DNA from: Nageia nagi
Taxonomy: Eukaryota > Pinophyta
Direction of reading: 5' to 3'
Length of the DNA stretch: 64,000 bases
NCBI GenBank assembly: GCA_050084985.1
Contig: JBITNC010000001.1
Location: 102,176,001 to 102,240,000, forward strand
Shown: positions 1-9,639 of the stretch, piece by piece
Layout: each line of letters begins with the position of its first letter
Numbering within the stretch: position 1 is the first letter of the stretch
Translations under genes and position numbers: made by a program
Notes under the pieces: generated by a model
Database searches by the model: none
The model's input: the letters and a program-made list of their open reading frames with translations, nothing else
What the model was told of the DNA's origin: nothing

Positions 1-1735
1 TAATGAACTCCCTAAAGAATATCTTTCTAATGAGGATTTTGATGATCTAATTACTCATCAGTTGCACCTAACTGGTTTGATATTGATGTAGAAAAGTCAC
101 CCTAAGAGCAAATTTCTTCAACACAAAGAATAACAAGGAGTATGACCTTGAAAAAATCCTTATTTATGAAAATTGATAACAAAAATGAGCCCTTATCATT
201 CAAATAAACTTCAAAGCATGAGTGTTGGATGGAAGCTATGAAAGTGGAGTATGAAGCGCTTATAAAAAATGAAACTTGGGACTTGGTTTCTTATCCCAAT
301 GAGAAGAATATGATTGAAAATAAGTGGATATATAAGGTCAAATTCAATTTAGTTAGGGATATTGAGAAATAAAAGGCAAAGTTAGTGGTCAAAGGTTTTG
401 CTCAAAAATATTGAGTGGATTATGATAAAACCTTTGCTTCCGTGGCAAAGATGCCCATTCTTAGAATAATCCTTGCTCTTTTAGCAACTCAAGGATGGAA
501 AGTTTTTTAACTTGACATCAAGAATGCATTTCTCAATGGTGACTTACATGTGGAAATATACATCAATCAACCAAAAGGATTTATTATGAAAGAAAAATAG
601 TCATTTGTGTGCAAGCTAAAAGAGTCATTGTATGGACTTAAGCAAGCACCTAGAGCTTGGTACAAGAAGATTTTAGGATGCTTTGCAAATATTAGATTCT
701 TCAAGTGCTTCTCTAACTTTGATCTTTATGTGCTCAATCAGAGAAAAGACATGATCTTGATTCTCTTTTATGTGGATGCTCTTCTAATAACTAAAAATAA
801 TGATGAAATCATTCAAGAGTGTATATCCAAACTTAAGGTAACATTTGAGATGATTGATCTTGGTCTCTTGCAATACTACCTTGGAATACAAGTAAACCAG
901 TATAATGATTGTACTTATCTTAGTCAATCCAAGTATATATCAAATATCTTACAAAAATGTGAAATGGAGGAGTGTAGTCATGTTGCAATCTCAGTCTCTT
1001 TTAGAATCATCATGTCCCTTAATTCTAACTCTTAGTTGGTAGATCATATAGCTTATAGGTAATTAATTGGTAGTCTTCTTTATTGGACTATTTCTAGGCT
1101 AGATATTACCTTTGCAATGAATTTGATGGCTCGATTCATGTAAAAAACCATATATTGAGCACCTCAATGTTGTTTAGCAAATTTTGTAGTATGTTGCAAG
1201 GACAAAGGATCTTGCTCTCAAGTATTCCAAGTTGCCCTCATTTTTTCTCTCAGGGTTCTCAAATTTTGACTATGGAGGAGATAAATATGAAAGGAAATCG
1301 ACCTATGCATATGTATTTAGCATTGGTTTATGTCCTATCTCTTGGGATTTCAAGAACAACCTATTGTTTATCTTTCCACCATAAAAGTTGAATATTGAGC
1401 CATGTCTATTGCAGCCCAAGAAGCTATTTAGCTTAGACATATTTTAAAAGAAATTAGGTATGAACAACTTGGTCCATCTCTGATTTCTTCAAATAATTAG
1501 TCAGCTATCTCTTTGGCTAAGAATCTTGTGTTCTATTAGAGAATAAAACATGTGAAAATCCAAGCCCATTTCATTATGGAAAAGGTTCTTGATGACATTA
1601 TATACCTCAAGTATTGTCCATCAACCTTGAACTCTATTGATTTGTTAATCAAGTCCCTTCCTAAAGCTCAATTTAGTAAGTTTAGGGATGCTATTGAGTT
1701 GGTGAAGTTACCCTTAAGGGGAGTGAAGTATGAAT
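1..1735 (+). pseudogene. C1 copia pol fossil (integrase tail, reverse transcriptase, RNase H)
   Basis: This copia pol polyprotein would have copied element RNA into DNA in cytoplasmic particles. Around 220-600 the linker and RT N-terminus are readable (ECWMEAMKVEYEALIKNETW, then NKWIYKVKF and FLNGDLHVEIYINQP). The longest open piece is 607-1035, with the copia RT hallmark YGLKQAPRAWYKK. The RT catalytic box reads FYVDALL where active elements have YVDD, so one catalytic Asp is lost. A TAA then falls between RT and RNase H (about 1060), followed by RNase H pieces such as RIKHVKIQAHF and the final KLPLRGVKYEF. At least ten other stops interrupt the region. It is non-functional. Confidence 0.9.
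1716..1725 (+). other. C1 upstream polypurine tract
   Basis: AAGGGGAGTG lies at the end of the RNase H reading frame, about 740 bp before the 3' LTR. It matches the tract found at the same place in C2 and C4. Each of these elements also has a second polypurine tract directly next to the 3' LTR. Confidence 0.6.
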
Positions 1736-2467
1736 TTTTGTGTTGAATTTATGTTTGTGATGACAACTTCACCTCTAGGAGGATTTTATGTTATATAGTG
1801 TTATTTTTGTTGTACACCTTCATGGTAAATTCACTTTACATGAGGAACTTATTATACAATGTTTTGAGTAAATGATTGGCCATCCTAGCATCATTCAGTT
1901 ATCCATATATGAGGAACTCATATGTGTCTTTTGGCACTGGTCAGTTATCCATGTGTGAGAAACTTGTATGTGCATTTTGTTATGCTCTATTTGGTAATGA
2001 TAATCAACACATATTTTGTATACAACTGGTGACTATGATGATTGGCTTAGCATCTTCATGATGATTTATAGTGCACCATTGATCAATTTAAGATGGCATT
2101 GTTAGATTCATCTATCCTTATTGATATGAATGTGTTACATCTAACTGATCATGTTGTTTGAGTTGATTATAACTTACAAGTTCCTTTTAAGATTGCAAGT
2201 TACTTACTCTAGGAGTGCAAGATCATGGAGACTCATCATGACTTCCATTTGGATGACTAATTTATGTACATTAAAACTAATTATAGTTAATATTATATTG
2301 TAAATCATTTATTAAAATGGTAAAGTGTGAGTCTCAAACTAAGTTCTTGCTTACTTCACAAAGATGTTAAAAGTTCTCATCTTTGGTTGTATCTATATGG
2401 ATAAGAACTCTCTTACACTCTCTTTCTTCTTCATTTCACTCTATACTAATATTGCAATAATAGGGAG
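1736..2467 (+). other. C1 3' non-coding region with degenerate hairpin units and PPT
   Basis: This non-coding stretch between pol and the 3' LTR is homologous to the hairpin-array region of C2. Three or more degenerate units are visible, near 1829-1860, 1897-1925 and 1945-1975. Each pairs an arm such as AGTTATCC or AAATTC with GGAACT or GAAACTT further on. The stretch ends in the purine-rich tract AATAGGGAG that abuts the LTR start at 2468. Confidence 0.6.
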
Positions 2468-2929
2468 TGTTGGAATGTATAATGCATTATTGTAAAGGTT
2501 TGGTAATATTCTTCTTTGTAAATTCACTAATACATAATGGTATCACTAGATACCTTAAGTATTTAAGTGAATATGATAATGTAACTTATCTTACACTCTA
2601 CATCATGAGCATGCCCCTTGGGTAAAAGGGTGTGGCATGTCATGCCTTTGTATAATGGTTAATAGGGTGATCCAAATGGGGACTTTGGCCTATAAATATA
2701 AGGCCCCCTCTTTGTGATTATCAACCAATTTGTGAAGCAAAGTTATACTCTAGGATAGTGTTTCAAAGATGAAGTTAGAAGTATTGTAAGAGACTTGTAT
2801 TTGTGAATAAAGTAATATATTGTTAGTGGATGTACTCCTAGTTGGAGGAATCAATTTATATCTTGAGTCACTTTGTGAGATTGTTCTATGCTTGCATATT
2901 GATATTAGAGTGAGCTTCCATGTGATCTT
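2468..2929 (+). repeat. C1 3' LTR, first part
   Basis: The LTR begins TGTTGGAATGTATAATGCAT just after a purine tract. The same start, reverse-complemented, closes the LTRs of C4 (near 36688 and 44769). A TATA box (TATAAATA, 2691-2698) is followed by a GC-richer leader (AGGCCCCCTC). The LTR is cut at ATCTT (2925-2929), which is duplicated on the far side of C2. Confidence 0.9.
2925..2929. repeat. Target site duplication of C2, left copy
   Basis: ATCTT directly precedes the TG of the C2 terminal repeat. The identical 5 bases follow the final CA at 11715-11719. Five bases is the usual copia integrase stagger. Confidence 0.93.
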
Positions 2930-3437
2930 TGAAGGATTTGAACTGGTTCTAAACAAATCCTCTAGGACCTTAGACTAGGAAACTCAAGTGTACACAAGAT
3001 AACACATCTATAATTCTAAGAACATCATTCACACAATATGACACCAATATAATGTGGTTCCTCCCTCCTTGTGAGTACATCCACAACTAGTTCTCTTATT
3101 CTCAAATCTATGTCTCTCTTACAACTATTCTCTAGCTCTCTCCTACACAACCAAGTAGAGTAATCTTACTCAAAAATTAGATATTTTTACATGAGGAGAG
3201 GCCCTCTATTTATAGGTTGAGAGCACCTCCCTAACCTTCCTTTAACCCAAGGGTAAGGTTAGGGTTACATTAAATGTACCACCAAACTTCAACCTACCAA
3301 CTAACTCCTTTGGTAAAGTCAAAGTCTTCATATTAAAGAATTCTATTAATCTCTTAAGGTATCTACATACCCTTAAGTGATTAATTGAATTTACAAGGAG
3401 TTTAGATATTCACAATATTTCATTACAAATTCTAACA
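2930..3437 (-). repeat. C2 3' LTR
   Basis: This is a 508 bp terminal repeat. In sense orientation it starts TGTTAGAATTTGTAATG and ends GTTTAGAACC...CTTCA. A TATA box (TATAAATA in sense) lies at 3207-3214, followed by GAGGGCCTCTC. It is the near-identical partner of 11207-11714. Confidence 0.96.
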
Positions 3438-3446
3438 CTCCCCCTT
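3438..3446 (-). other. C2 3' polypurine tract
   Basis: AAGGGGGAG in sense directly abuts the 3' LTR. This is the expected primer site for plus-strand DNA synthesis. Confidence 0.9.
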
Positions 3447-3923
3447 AATGCAATATTGGGATAGAGCGTAGAAGAGAGAAGAGAGAGAGTAAGAGAGAGT
3501 TCTCCTCCATAGAGATACAAGTGGAGATGAGAACTTTTACATATTTGAGAATCTTTTTGAGAACTAGTATGAGACTCACTACATTACCATTTGACAAAAA
3601 ATGGTATACAATACAATCATTAACCACAACTGGTTTCACTGTACATAGTAGTTGATCAACTGTAAGCTGACATGTGAGTCTCCATGAGCTTGCTTTCACA
3701 AGGTGAGTAACCTGCATTTCTGAAGAAGATCCTGCATGCTACAAGCAACTCATGAACTAAATCAGTTAGATGCATCATATATTCAAATAAGAGAATCAAA
3801 TAATGCCATCTTATAAATAACTGATCAATGGTGCACTATAAGTCATCACAGAGATGCCAAGCCATCACTCATAGTCACCTGTTGTATATAGACATGTGTT
3901 GATTATTAATATAGCATAAAAAT
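3447..3923 (-). other. C2 3' non-coding region next to the LTR
   Basis: Non-coding sequence between the hairpin array and the 3' PPT, including a purine/pyrimidine-biased GAGAGA-rich stretch (3470-3500, plus strand). It aligns with the matching regions of C1 and C4. No conserved reading frame is visible. Confidence 0.6.
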
Positions 3924-4330
3924 TGTACAACGAGTTTCTCACGCAGAGCAAACTCACCACGGAGGTATAGAATGTACAACAAGTTCATCACGCAGAGCGA
4001 ACTTACCACGGAGGTATATTAACTATATGCTCAAAAATTGTACAACGAGTTTCTCACGCAGAGCAAACTCACCACGGAGGTATAGAGCATAAAAATTGTA
4101 CAACGAGTTTCTCACGCAGAGCAAACTCACCACGGAGGTATAGAATGTACAACAAGTTCGTCACGCAGAGCGAACTTACCACGGAGGTATATTAATTATA
4201 TGCTCAAAATTTGTACAACAAGTTTCTCATGCAGAGCAAACTTACCACTGAGGTATAAAATAATCAACACTCTATAACAACAATTATACAACAAGTTTGT
4301 CACGCAGAGCAAACTTACCACGGAGGTCTA
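3924..4330 (-). repeat. Array of seven hairpin-forming 46 bp repeats in the C2 3' region
   Basis: Seven 46 bp cores start at 3924, 3973, 4039, 4097, 4146, 4212 and 4285. They begin TGTACAAC (TATACAAC in the last) and end GGAGGT. Spacing is 49, 66, 58, 49, 66 and 73, so three units form a 173 bp higher-order repeat. Each core holds a 6 bp inverted repeat around ACGCAGAGC: GAGTTT/AAACTC in units 1, 3 and 4, AAGTTC/GAACTT in units 2 and 5, and AAGTTT/AAACTT in units 6 and 7. The arm bases change together, so the stem is perfect in all seven. An inner TC/GA pairing extends it around the loop ACGCA (ATGCA in unit 6). A shortened unit start follows at about 4334. Confidence 0.93.
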
Positions 4331-4386
4331 GAATGTACAATAAAAAAAGGCCTCTTAGAGGTGAAGTTGTCATCACTAACAAAAGT

Positions 4387-4842
4387 TTAAACTTCACTCC
4401 CCCTTGAGGGCAACTTCACCAACCCGAGAGAATCCCTAAGCTTGCAGAACTGAGCTTCAGGAAGGGGCTTGGTGAACAAATCAGCAGAGTTTTCAGTAGA
4501 TGGACAATACTGCAAGTGTATGATGTCATCTAGAACCTTCTCCCTGATAAAATGAGCTTGGATTTCTACATGTTTGGTTCGCTGATGGAACACATATGCA
4601 GAGGTTGATTTTCTGTCATCTCTATCTCCCCCATAATCAGAATCTGAGAACCCTGAGAGAACAATCGAGGGCACTTTGGAATACTTAAGAGCAAGATCCT
4701 TTGTCCCTGCAATATACCTCAAGATTTGCTTAACAGCATTGAGGTGTTCAACATATGGTTTTTGCATGAATCGTGCCATCATATTTACTGCAAAGGCAAT
4801 ATCAGGACGAGAGATAGTCAGATACAGAAGACTACCAATCAA
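4387..4842 (-). pseudogene. C2 RNase H with internal deletion
   Basis: RNase H degrades RNA in the hybrid during reverse transcription. The piece starts LIGSLLYLTISRPDIAFAVN and reaches the first catalytic region GFSDSDYGGDRDDRKSTSAY. It then jumps straight to HQRTKHVEIQAHFI and ends LPSRGSEV. Comparison with C4 puts the missing part at 216 bp (C4 37602-37817), with a short AACA homology at the join. The lost 72 codons include the catalytic Glu region and the DNQSA-type Asp motif, so this copy cannot have RNase H activity. Confidence 0.9.
4395..4405 (-). other. C2 upstream polypurine tract
   Basis: AAGGGGGAGTG in sense overlaps the last codons of pol and is identical over 11 bases to the 3' PPT plus the first LTR bases. 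A copy is present at the same place in C1 and C4. Confidence 0.7.
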
Positions 4843-5889
4843 TTATCTATAAGCTGTAGCATCAGCCAACTGAGAATCTGAGCTCAGTGAGACAATGATT
4901 CCAGGAGAAATAGGTATTGCAGCATATTTACACTCCTCCATTCCAAACTTTTGCAAGATGTCTGATATATACTTAGATTGACTAAGATAAGTACAATCTT
5001 TGTGTTGGTATACTTGCATCCCAAGATAGTAATGCAATAGACCTAGATCAGTCATTTCAAATGTTGCCTTGAGTTTGGAGATGCATTCTTGGATGATTTC
5101 AATATTATTGCCTGTTATGAGAAGATCATCCACATAAAGGAGAATTATGACCATGTCATGTCCTTGATTGAGTACATATAGATCTGAATCTGAGAAGCAT
5201 TTGGAAAAACCAATATCTGCAAAGAATCCTGAAATTTTCTTGTACCATGCTCTAGGTGCTTGCTTAAGTCCATACAAAGACTTCTTTAGCTTACACACAA
5301 GAGTCTCTTTTCCTTCTGGAATAAATCCTTCTGGTTGATTCATGTAGATTTAAACATCCAAGTCCCCATTGAGAAATGCACTTTTGACATCAAGTTGAAA
5401 AGCTTTCCATCCTTGAGCTGCAGAAAAAGCAAGAATTATTCTGACAGTAGGCATCTTGGCTACAGGAGCAAAGGTTTCCTCATAATCAATACCATATTTC
5501 TGAGCGAATCCTTTGGCCACTAATCTTGCCTTGTATTTTTCAATTTTTCCATCAGAATTGTACTTGACCTTGTATATCCATTTATTACCAATCACATTTT
5601 TCTCATTGGGATAAGGAACCAAATCCCAAGTTTCATTTTTCATGAGAGCCTCATACTCAACTTTCATAGCTTCCATCCAACACTCTTGCTTGGAAGCTTC
5701 TTTGAAGGTTGATGGCTCATGCATATTATCAATTTTGGCAAATAAGGATTTATTCAAGGTCATACTTCTTGTAATTCTCTGTGCTGGAGAATTTTGATCT
5801 TGTGGTGACTTCTCTACATGCTCATCCAACCAGTTAGGTGCAGGCGAAGAATCATCTGTATCAGACACTTCAGCATGAGAGGTCGTATC
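4843..5889 (-). pseudogene. C2 reverse transcriptase
   Basis: The copia RT domain runs from the linker through WMEAMKVEYEALMKNETWDL, KWIYKVKYNSDG, KARLVAKGFAQ, FQLDVKSAFLNGDLDV, YGLKQAPRAWYKK and LYVDDLLITG with the catalytic YVDD intact. A TAA at 5350-5352 replaces the Glu seen in C1 and C4, and a second TAA at 4843-4845 follows ATAYR. The second stop is at exactly the same codon in C1 and C4. Confidence 0.92.
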
Positions 5890-6959
5890 CTCAGAAAGTT
5901 CATTGAACTTAACATCCCTAGACACAAAGACTATTTTATGGGATGAAGAGTAGAGCCTGTAACCTCTATGCTGATTATCATACCCCACAAAGATGCATTT
6001 TTCTGATCGTTTATCTAGCTTCTTTCTTTTCTCTGAGGTAATGAAGGCAAATGCATCACAACCGAAGATTCTGAAGTGTGAGAGGTTAGGTTTCTTTCCT
6101 GTCCATGCTTCATATGGAGTTTTACCTTCAACTGCCTTAGTAGGACACCTATTTAGGGTGTGAATAGCAGTGTGAACAGCTTCGCCCCATAAGAAACTAG
6201 GAAGGTTACCCAACATGCATCTTGCCATTTCCATAATGGTGCAATTCTTCCTTTCAGCAACTCCATTTTGCTGAGGGGTGTAAGGGATTGTGAATTATCA
6301 CTTAATCCCGTGTTTAACACAAAAGTCGTTAAACTCATTGCTATTATATTCACCCCCATTGTCAGATCTCAGCATTTTGATCTTAAAATCAGTTTGATTT
6401 TCAACAAGTGCCTTGAAGTCTTGAAACCTATCAAAAGTTTGATCCTTGTGCTCAAGTAGATAACCAAATGTCATCCTACTGAAGTCATCAATGAAGGTCA
6501 GAACATAAGAAGCTCCACCTAGTGACTTAGTCTGAAAAGGACCCATCAAATCTGAATGCACAAGCTGAAGAGGACAAGTAGCCCGAGTTGCCTTATCTTT
6601 TTCAAACTTTTGCCTATGCATCTTTCCTAGAATGCACCTTTCACAAAGACCAATTGTAGGTGAAATATTAGGTAAACCTTCCACAAGTTCTTGAGTTTTC
6701 ATAGCTTGAATACTCTTGTGGTTAAGGTGTCCTAATCGTTGATGCCAAAGATTACCTTTTGAACAAACATTTGTAGCAAGACAAATCTTTGAAGGTACTT
6801 GATCCACAATATAAAGGTCATTCTTTACTGATCCTTTCATCAAAGTGACAAGTCCTTTCTTAACACACCAAGAGTGTGAGGTAAACTCAAATGAGCATCC
6901 TTTCCTTGTAATTTGAATCACGGAGATGAGATTCATCCTTAGTTTAGGCACATAAAAGA
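5890..6959 (-). pseudogene. C2 integrase with GAG-pre-integrase HHCC finger
   Basis: Integrase inserts the DNA copy. The HHCC zinc finger reads WHQRLGHLNHKS then LCERCILGKMH (about 6744-6630). The rve core follows with HSDLMGPF (first Asp), RSDNGGEY (second Asp, near 6363) and, after two adjacent stops at 6295-6300 (TGA TAA), NGVAERKN with the catalytic Glu. The downstream part has TLNRCPTKAVEGKTPYEAW and RIFGCDAFAF. The stop pair separates the second Asp from the Glu. C4 carries TAG at the second of these two codons. Confidence 0.9.
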
Positions 6960-7199
6960 CATTGTCAAGAGTCTTTCCATGAATCTTCACACTTCCTATT
7001 CCATGAACATCAAGGACTGTATTATCTCCTATCACAACTGCATCCTTTTTGTACTTATGAAAGTTTTCAAACTTATCTTTTTCATAACACATGTGATTAG
7101 TGCATCCTGTATCAACAATCCAATCATTTGAAATAGTTTGAGTCATTGAGTAGTAGGCAACAGAAGCAGCATGCTTGTTCTTCTTTTTATTATTGAAAT
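6960..7199 (-). pseudogene. C2 aspartic protease domain
   Basis: This domain would cut the polyprotein. The active-site motif WIVDTGCTNHM lies near 7113, with the catalytic D-T-G intact, followed by VIGDNTVLDVHGIG and VFYVPKLRMNLISV, the usual copia protease landmarks. No stop falls in this domain, but the surrounding polyprotein is broken. Confidence 0.88.
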
Positions 7200-8077
7200 T
7201 TCTCATATTTGCATTTCCCTTTCCTTTTTGAGCAAATTTCTTTTTACGACAATTATACTCTTTGTGCCCAAAGATGCCACAGAAGTTACAATTCCCATCA
7301 AACTTTTCTTGAGGTGTTGGATTGCTTGATCCTGCTTTATCATTCCTGTGCCTGTAGTTGCCATGATTGTTGTTGTTGTTGCCCTTTTTGTCATACTTCC
7401 TGAAGGTAGATGAGGACTTGTTGTCTTTGAATTTGTAATGTTTGAACTTTTTCTTGAAAGGAGTTTTGATTTCTCCTAGAGCAATGCTATGGTCCTTTGG
7501 AGAAAGGTTCAACATTTTCTTGTTCAAAGTTTCCTCATGCTTTAGAAGAAGTCTTGAAAGGTTATCAAGTGAGATGACATCTTCTTCATCATCGAGCCTT
7601 GTTTCCATAACTGTGATAAAGTTACTGAACTTTGTAGTAAGGCTTTGTAGAATGATGAAGACCATGAACTCATCATTGATCCAGTTGCATCCACAACCAA
7701 CCAGTTGTGTCCTGAGGTCAATGATTTTGTTTAAGTAGATGGAGGCACTTTCATCTTCACTTTATCGATACTGCAACAACTTTTGTAGAATGGTAAACCT
7801 CCTTGAAAATTTGGACCCAAGGTAGATTTTCTTTAACCTATCCCAAGCTTCCTTTGCTGAAGTTGATGAAGAAATCATGAGAAGGACATCATCTAAAACT
7901 GCACGGTAAATCATGGAAGTTGCTAACTCATTCTTTGAGTTGTATACTTCAAGAGCCTTCTCATCGGTAGGAGCAACCGCATCTTCACTAACTATCTGCC
8001 ACAGCTTTCATACGTGGTTCCCATATTCCAAAGTTGGAACCATCGAGTATGTGCTTGGGAACGAAGGTTTCAACCAT
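7200..8077 (-). pseudogene. C2 gag with CCHC zinc knuckle
   Basis: Gag would form the particle and bind element RNA. The body matches the plant retrotransposon gag (UBN2-like) family: SKNELATSMIYRAV, DDVLLMISSSTSAKEAWDRL, and FTILQKLLQYR before the stop at 7762. The nucleocapsid end has a basic, Asn-rich stretch (KKGNNNNNHGNYRHRNDKAG) and an intact CCHC knuckle, CNFCGIFGHKEYNC, at 7249-7290 with spacing C-x2-C-x4-H-x4-C. The 20-base deletion near 8007 separates the first 25 or so codons from the rest. Confidence 0.9.
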
Positions 8078-8199
8078 TGCTACAAAAAACAAATAAATAT
8101 GCAATAAGAATGTAAACTTTTACAATTTTTCCATCTATACATATAAAACATCTAATAAGCAAACATGTCCCACATGTGTAAACTCATTAACCACGATCC

Positions 8200-8640
8200 A
8201 TAGAAGGATAAAGTTGGGGTTGTTTTCTTGTATAGAATTAGGCCTTCACCTGGATGCCCGCAAGGTGGAGCCCAGGTACTACCAGTCCTCAACCAGTTCA
8301 CCTTGGTCAGTGATATACTCTCACAAGGAGAAGTACCTACTATTTTCCAAGGATCCGACGTATCTTGGACCGGCCATTTTAATTATCTTGATTAAGGGTT
8401 TCAATTTTCCTCCTAGGTTATCAGGATAATCCCTGAATGGACGTGCAGACATGTGGTATCACTACACACATGCCTGTCCACCTAATAGAGTTATGTCCAA
8501 TCCAACAGAGGTCTTAGGGGCAATTAAGATGGACTTACCACCACTTGGTTCTTCGGACTAAAAGGGCTCCAGTCTGCCCTGTCCTCACCTCATGGCTCCC
8601 CAAACAAGTCATGTTGTGGAAAATACGTGCGGATGTATTC
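8200..8640 (-). other. Conserved leader block shared by C2 and C4
   Basis: The plus-strand texts AGGCCTTCACCTGGATGCCC (8240s) and AGGCCTTTACCTGGATGCCC (41590s) mark a non-coding block kept in both elements, with further matches around AAGTACCTACTATTTTCCAAG and ATGTGGTATCACTACA. It lies just upstream of gag in sense, the usual place for packaging or translation signals. A function is inference only. Confidence 0.55.
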
Positions 8641-9639
8641 ATTTTAGGGGTTACTTTCCAATTTTTGCGTATTGCAAGTATAAGCAAATGTGCAAAAAAA
8701 TATAAAGTAAAGTGAAAATACTCCATCCACACAAACTTGAAACCTTAAGAGGCCAAAAATTGAGTCCAATGGGTTTTGTTCTAACCCCTAAAGGACTTTT
8801 ACATTGTTCATATTTTTCTCAATTTATTCAAACACTTAATGAATTAAACAAAGAACTAAGTCCTACTTAGTATTTAATTCATAACATGCATTATTCCATG
8901 ACTTAAAAAGTTAAGTAATCATGCATCATGTATTATTTAACTTAAAAAATTTAAGTCCTAAGCATGTTTTATGCTTCAAACAAGATAAAGATACATGCAT
9001 CATTAAGTCTAGCATGCAAGATCTAGATAAAATTTAAGTAAAAAGATTATACCACCCCCTTGTCACTTAAAGTTTTATCCCTAAAAGCAAACTTGTATGC
9101 TAAGAATTGTCTTATAAGTTTATGCATTTTAAGTAAAAAAATTCCCTTATTTACTTAAAAAAATAGCATACATAGACTAAATTACTATGCTTAGAGATTG
9201 CATGTGCACCATTAGTTAATTAAGCATGCAATTTTGAGGAGAGTATTAGAAAAGTTCTAAGTACTCCTAAATGCATTTAAGGGGAGTATTGGACTTTTAA
9301 GGTGGAATAGGAGACCCATACCCTTATTTTTAATGCATTTTAATGCTTGTTCTACCTTAAGTAAAAAAAAATACTCCTAAGTCAAAAAACCAATTAAATG
9401 CTTTGTAGGTTGAAAAATATGACCCCCCCTTTTTCTTCTCACCAATGAGAGTATACGTTGCCAATGGTGCATTTAAAATATGCAAGTAGTTAAACATTAA
9501 ATTAGCCTCCTTTTTGGAAAAACTTTTATCCAACTAGGTTTGACTGAAATTAATGCTTGTAGTTATTTTAATGGTAAGGAGAGGAAAAATGTTTTAAGAG
9601 GGAAGAGAGATAAAAAAAATAAACACCTCAAAGTGATGT

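Larger units (their letters stand above)
4387..8077 (-). pseudogene. C2 gag-pol polyprotein gene, broken
   Basis: This copia polyprotein runs in the order gag, protease, integrase, RT, RNase H. The start is the ATG at 8077, giving MVETFVPKHILDGSNFGIWE, a usual copia gag N-terminus. A 20-base deletion near 8007, judged against C4, shifts the frame. From there a single frame runs to 4387, interrupted by stops at 7762-7764, 6298-6300, 6295-6297, 5350-5352 and 4843-4845. Homologues in C1 and C4 show Q at the first and E at the fourth. RNase H also lacks about 72 codons. Gag zinc knuckle, protease DTG and RT YVDD are otherwise intact, so decay is recent or passive. Individual domains are listed separately. 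Confidence 0.93.

Noticed and set aside
3924-4330. CRISPR-like array
   Set aside because: Repeat and spacer lengths are irregular (49-73), the spacers repeat too, and the array lies in the non-coding 3' region of a plant retrotransposon.
7442-7738. 98-codon plus-strand ORF
   Set aside because: Antisense to C2 gag.
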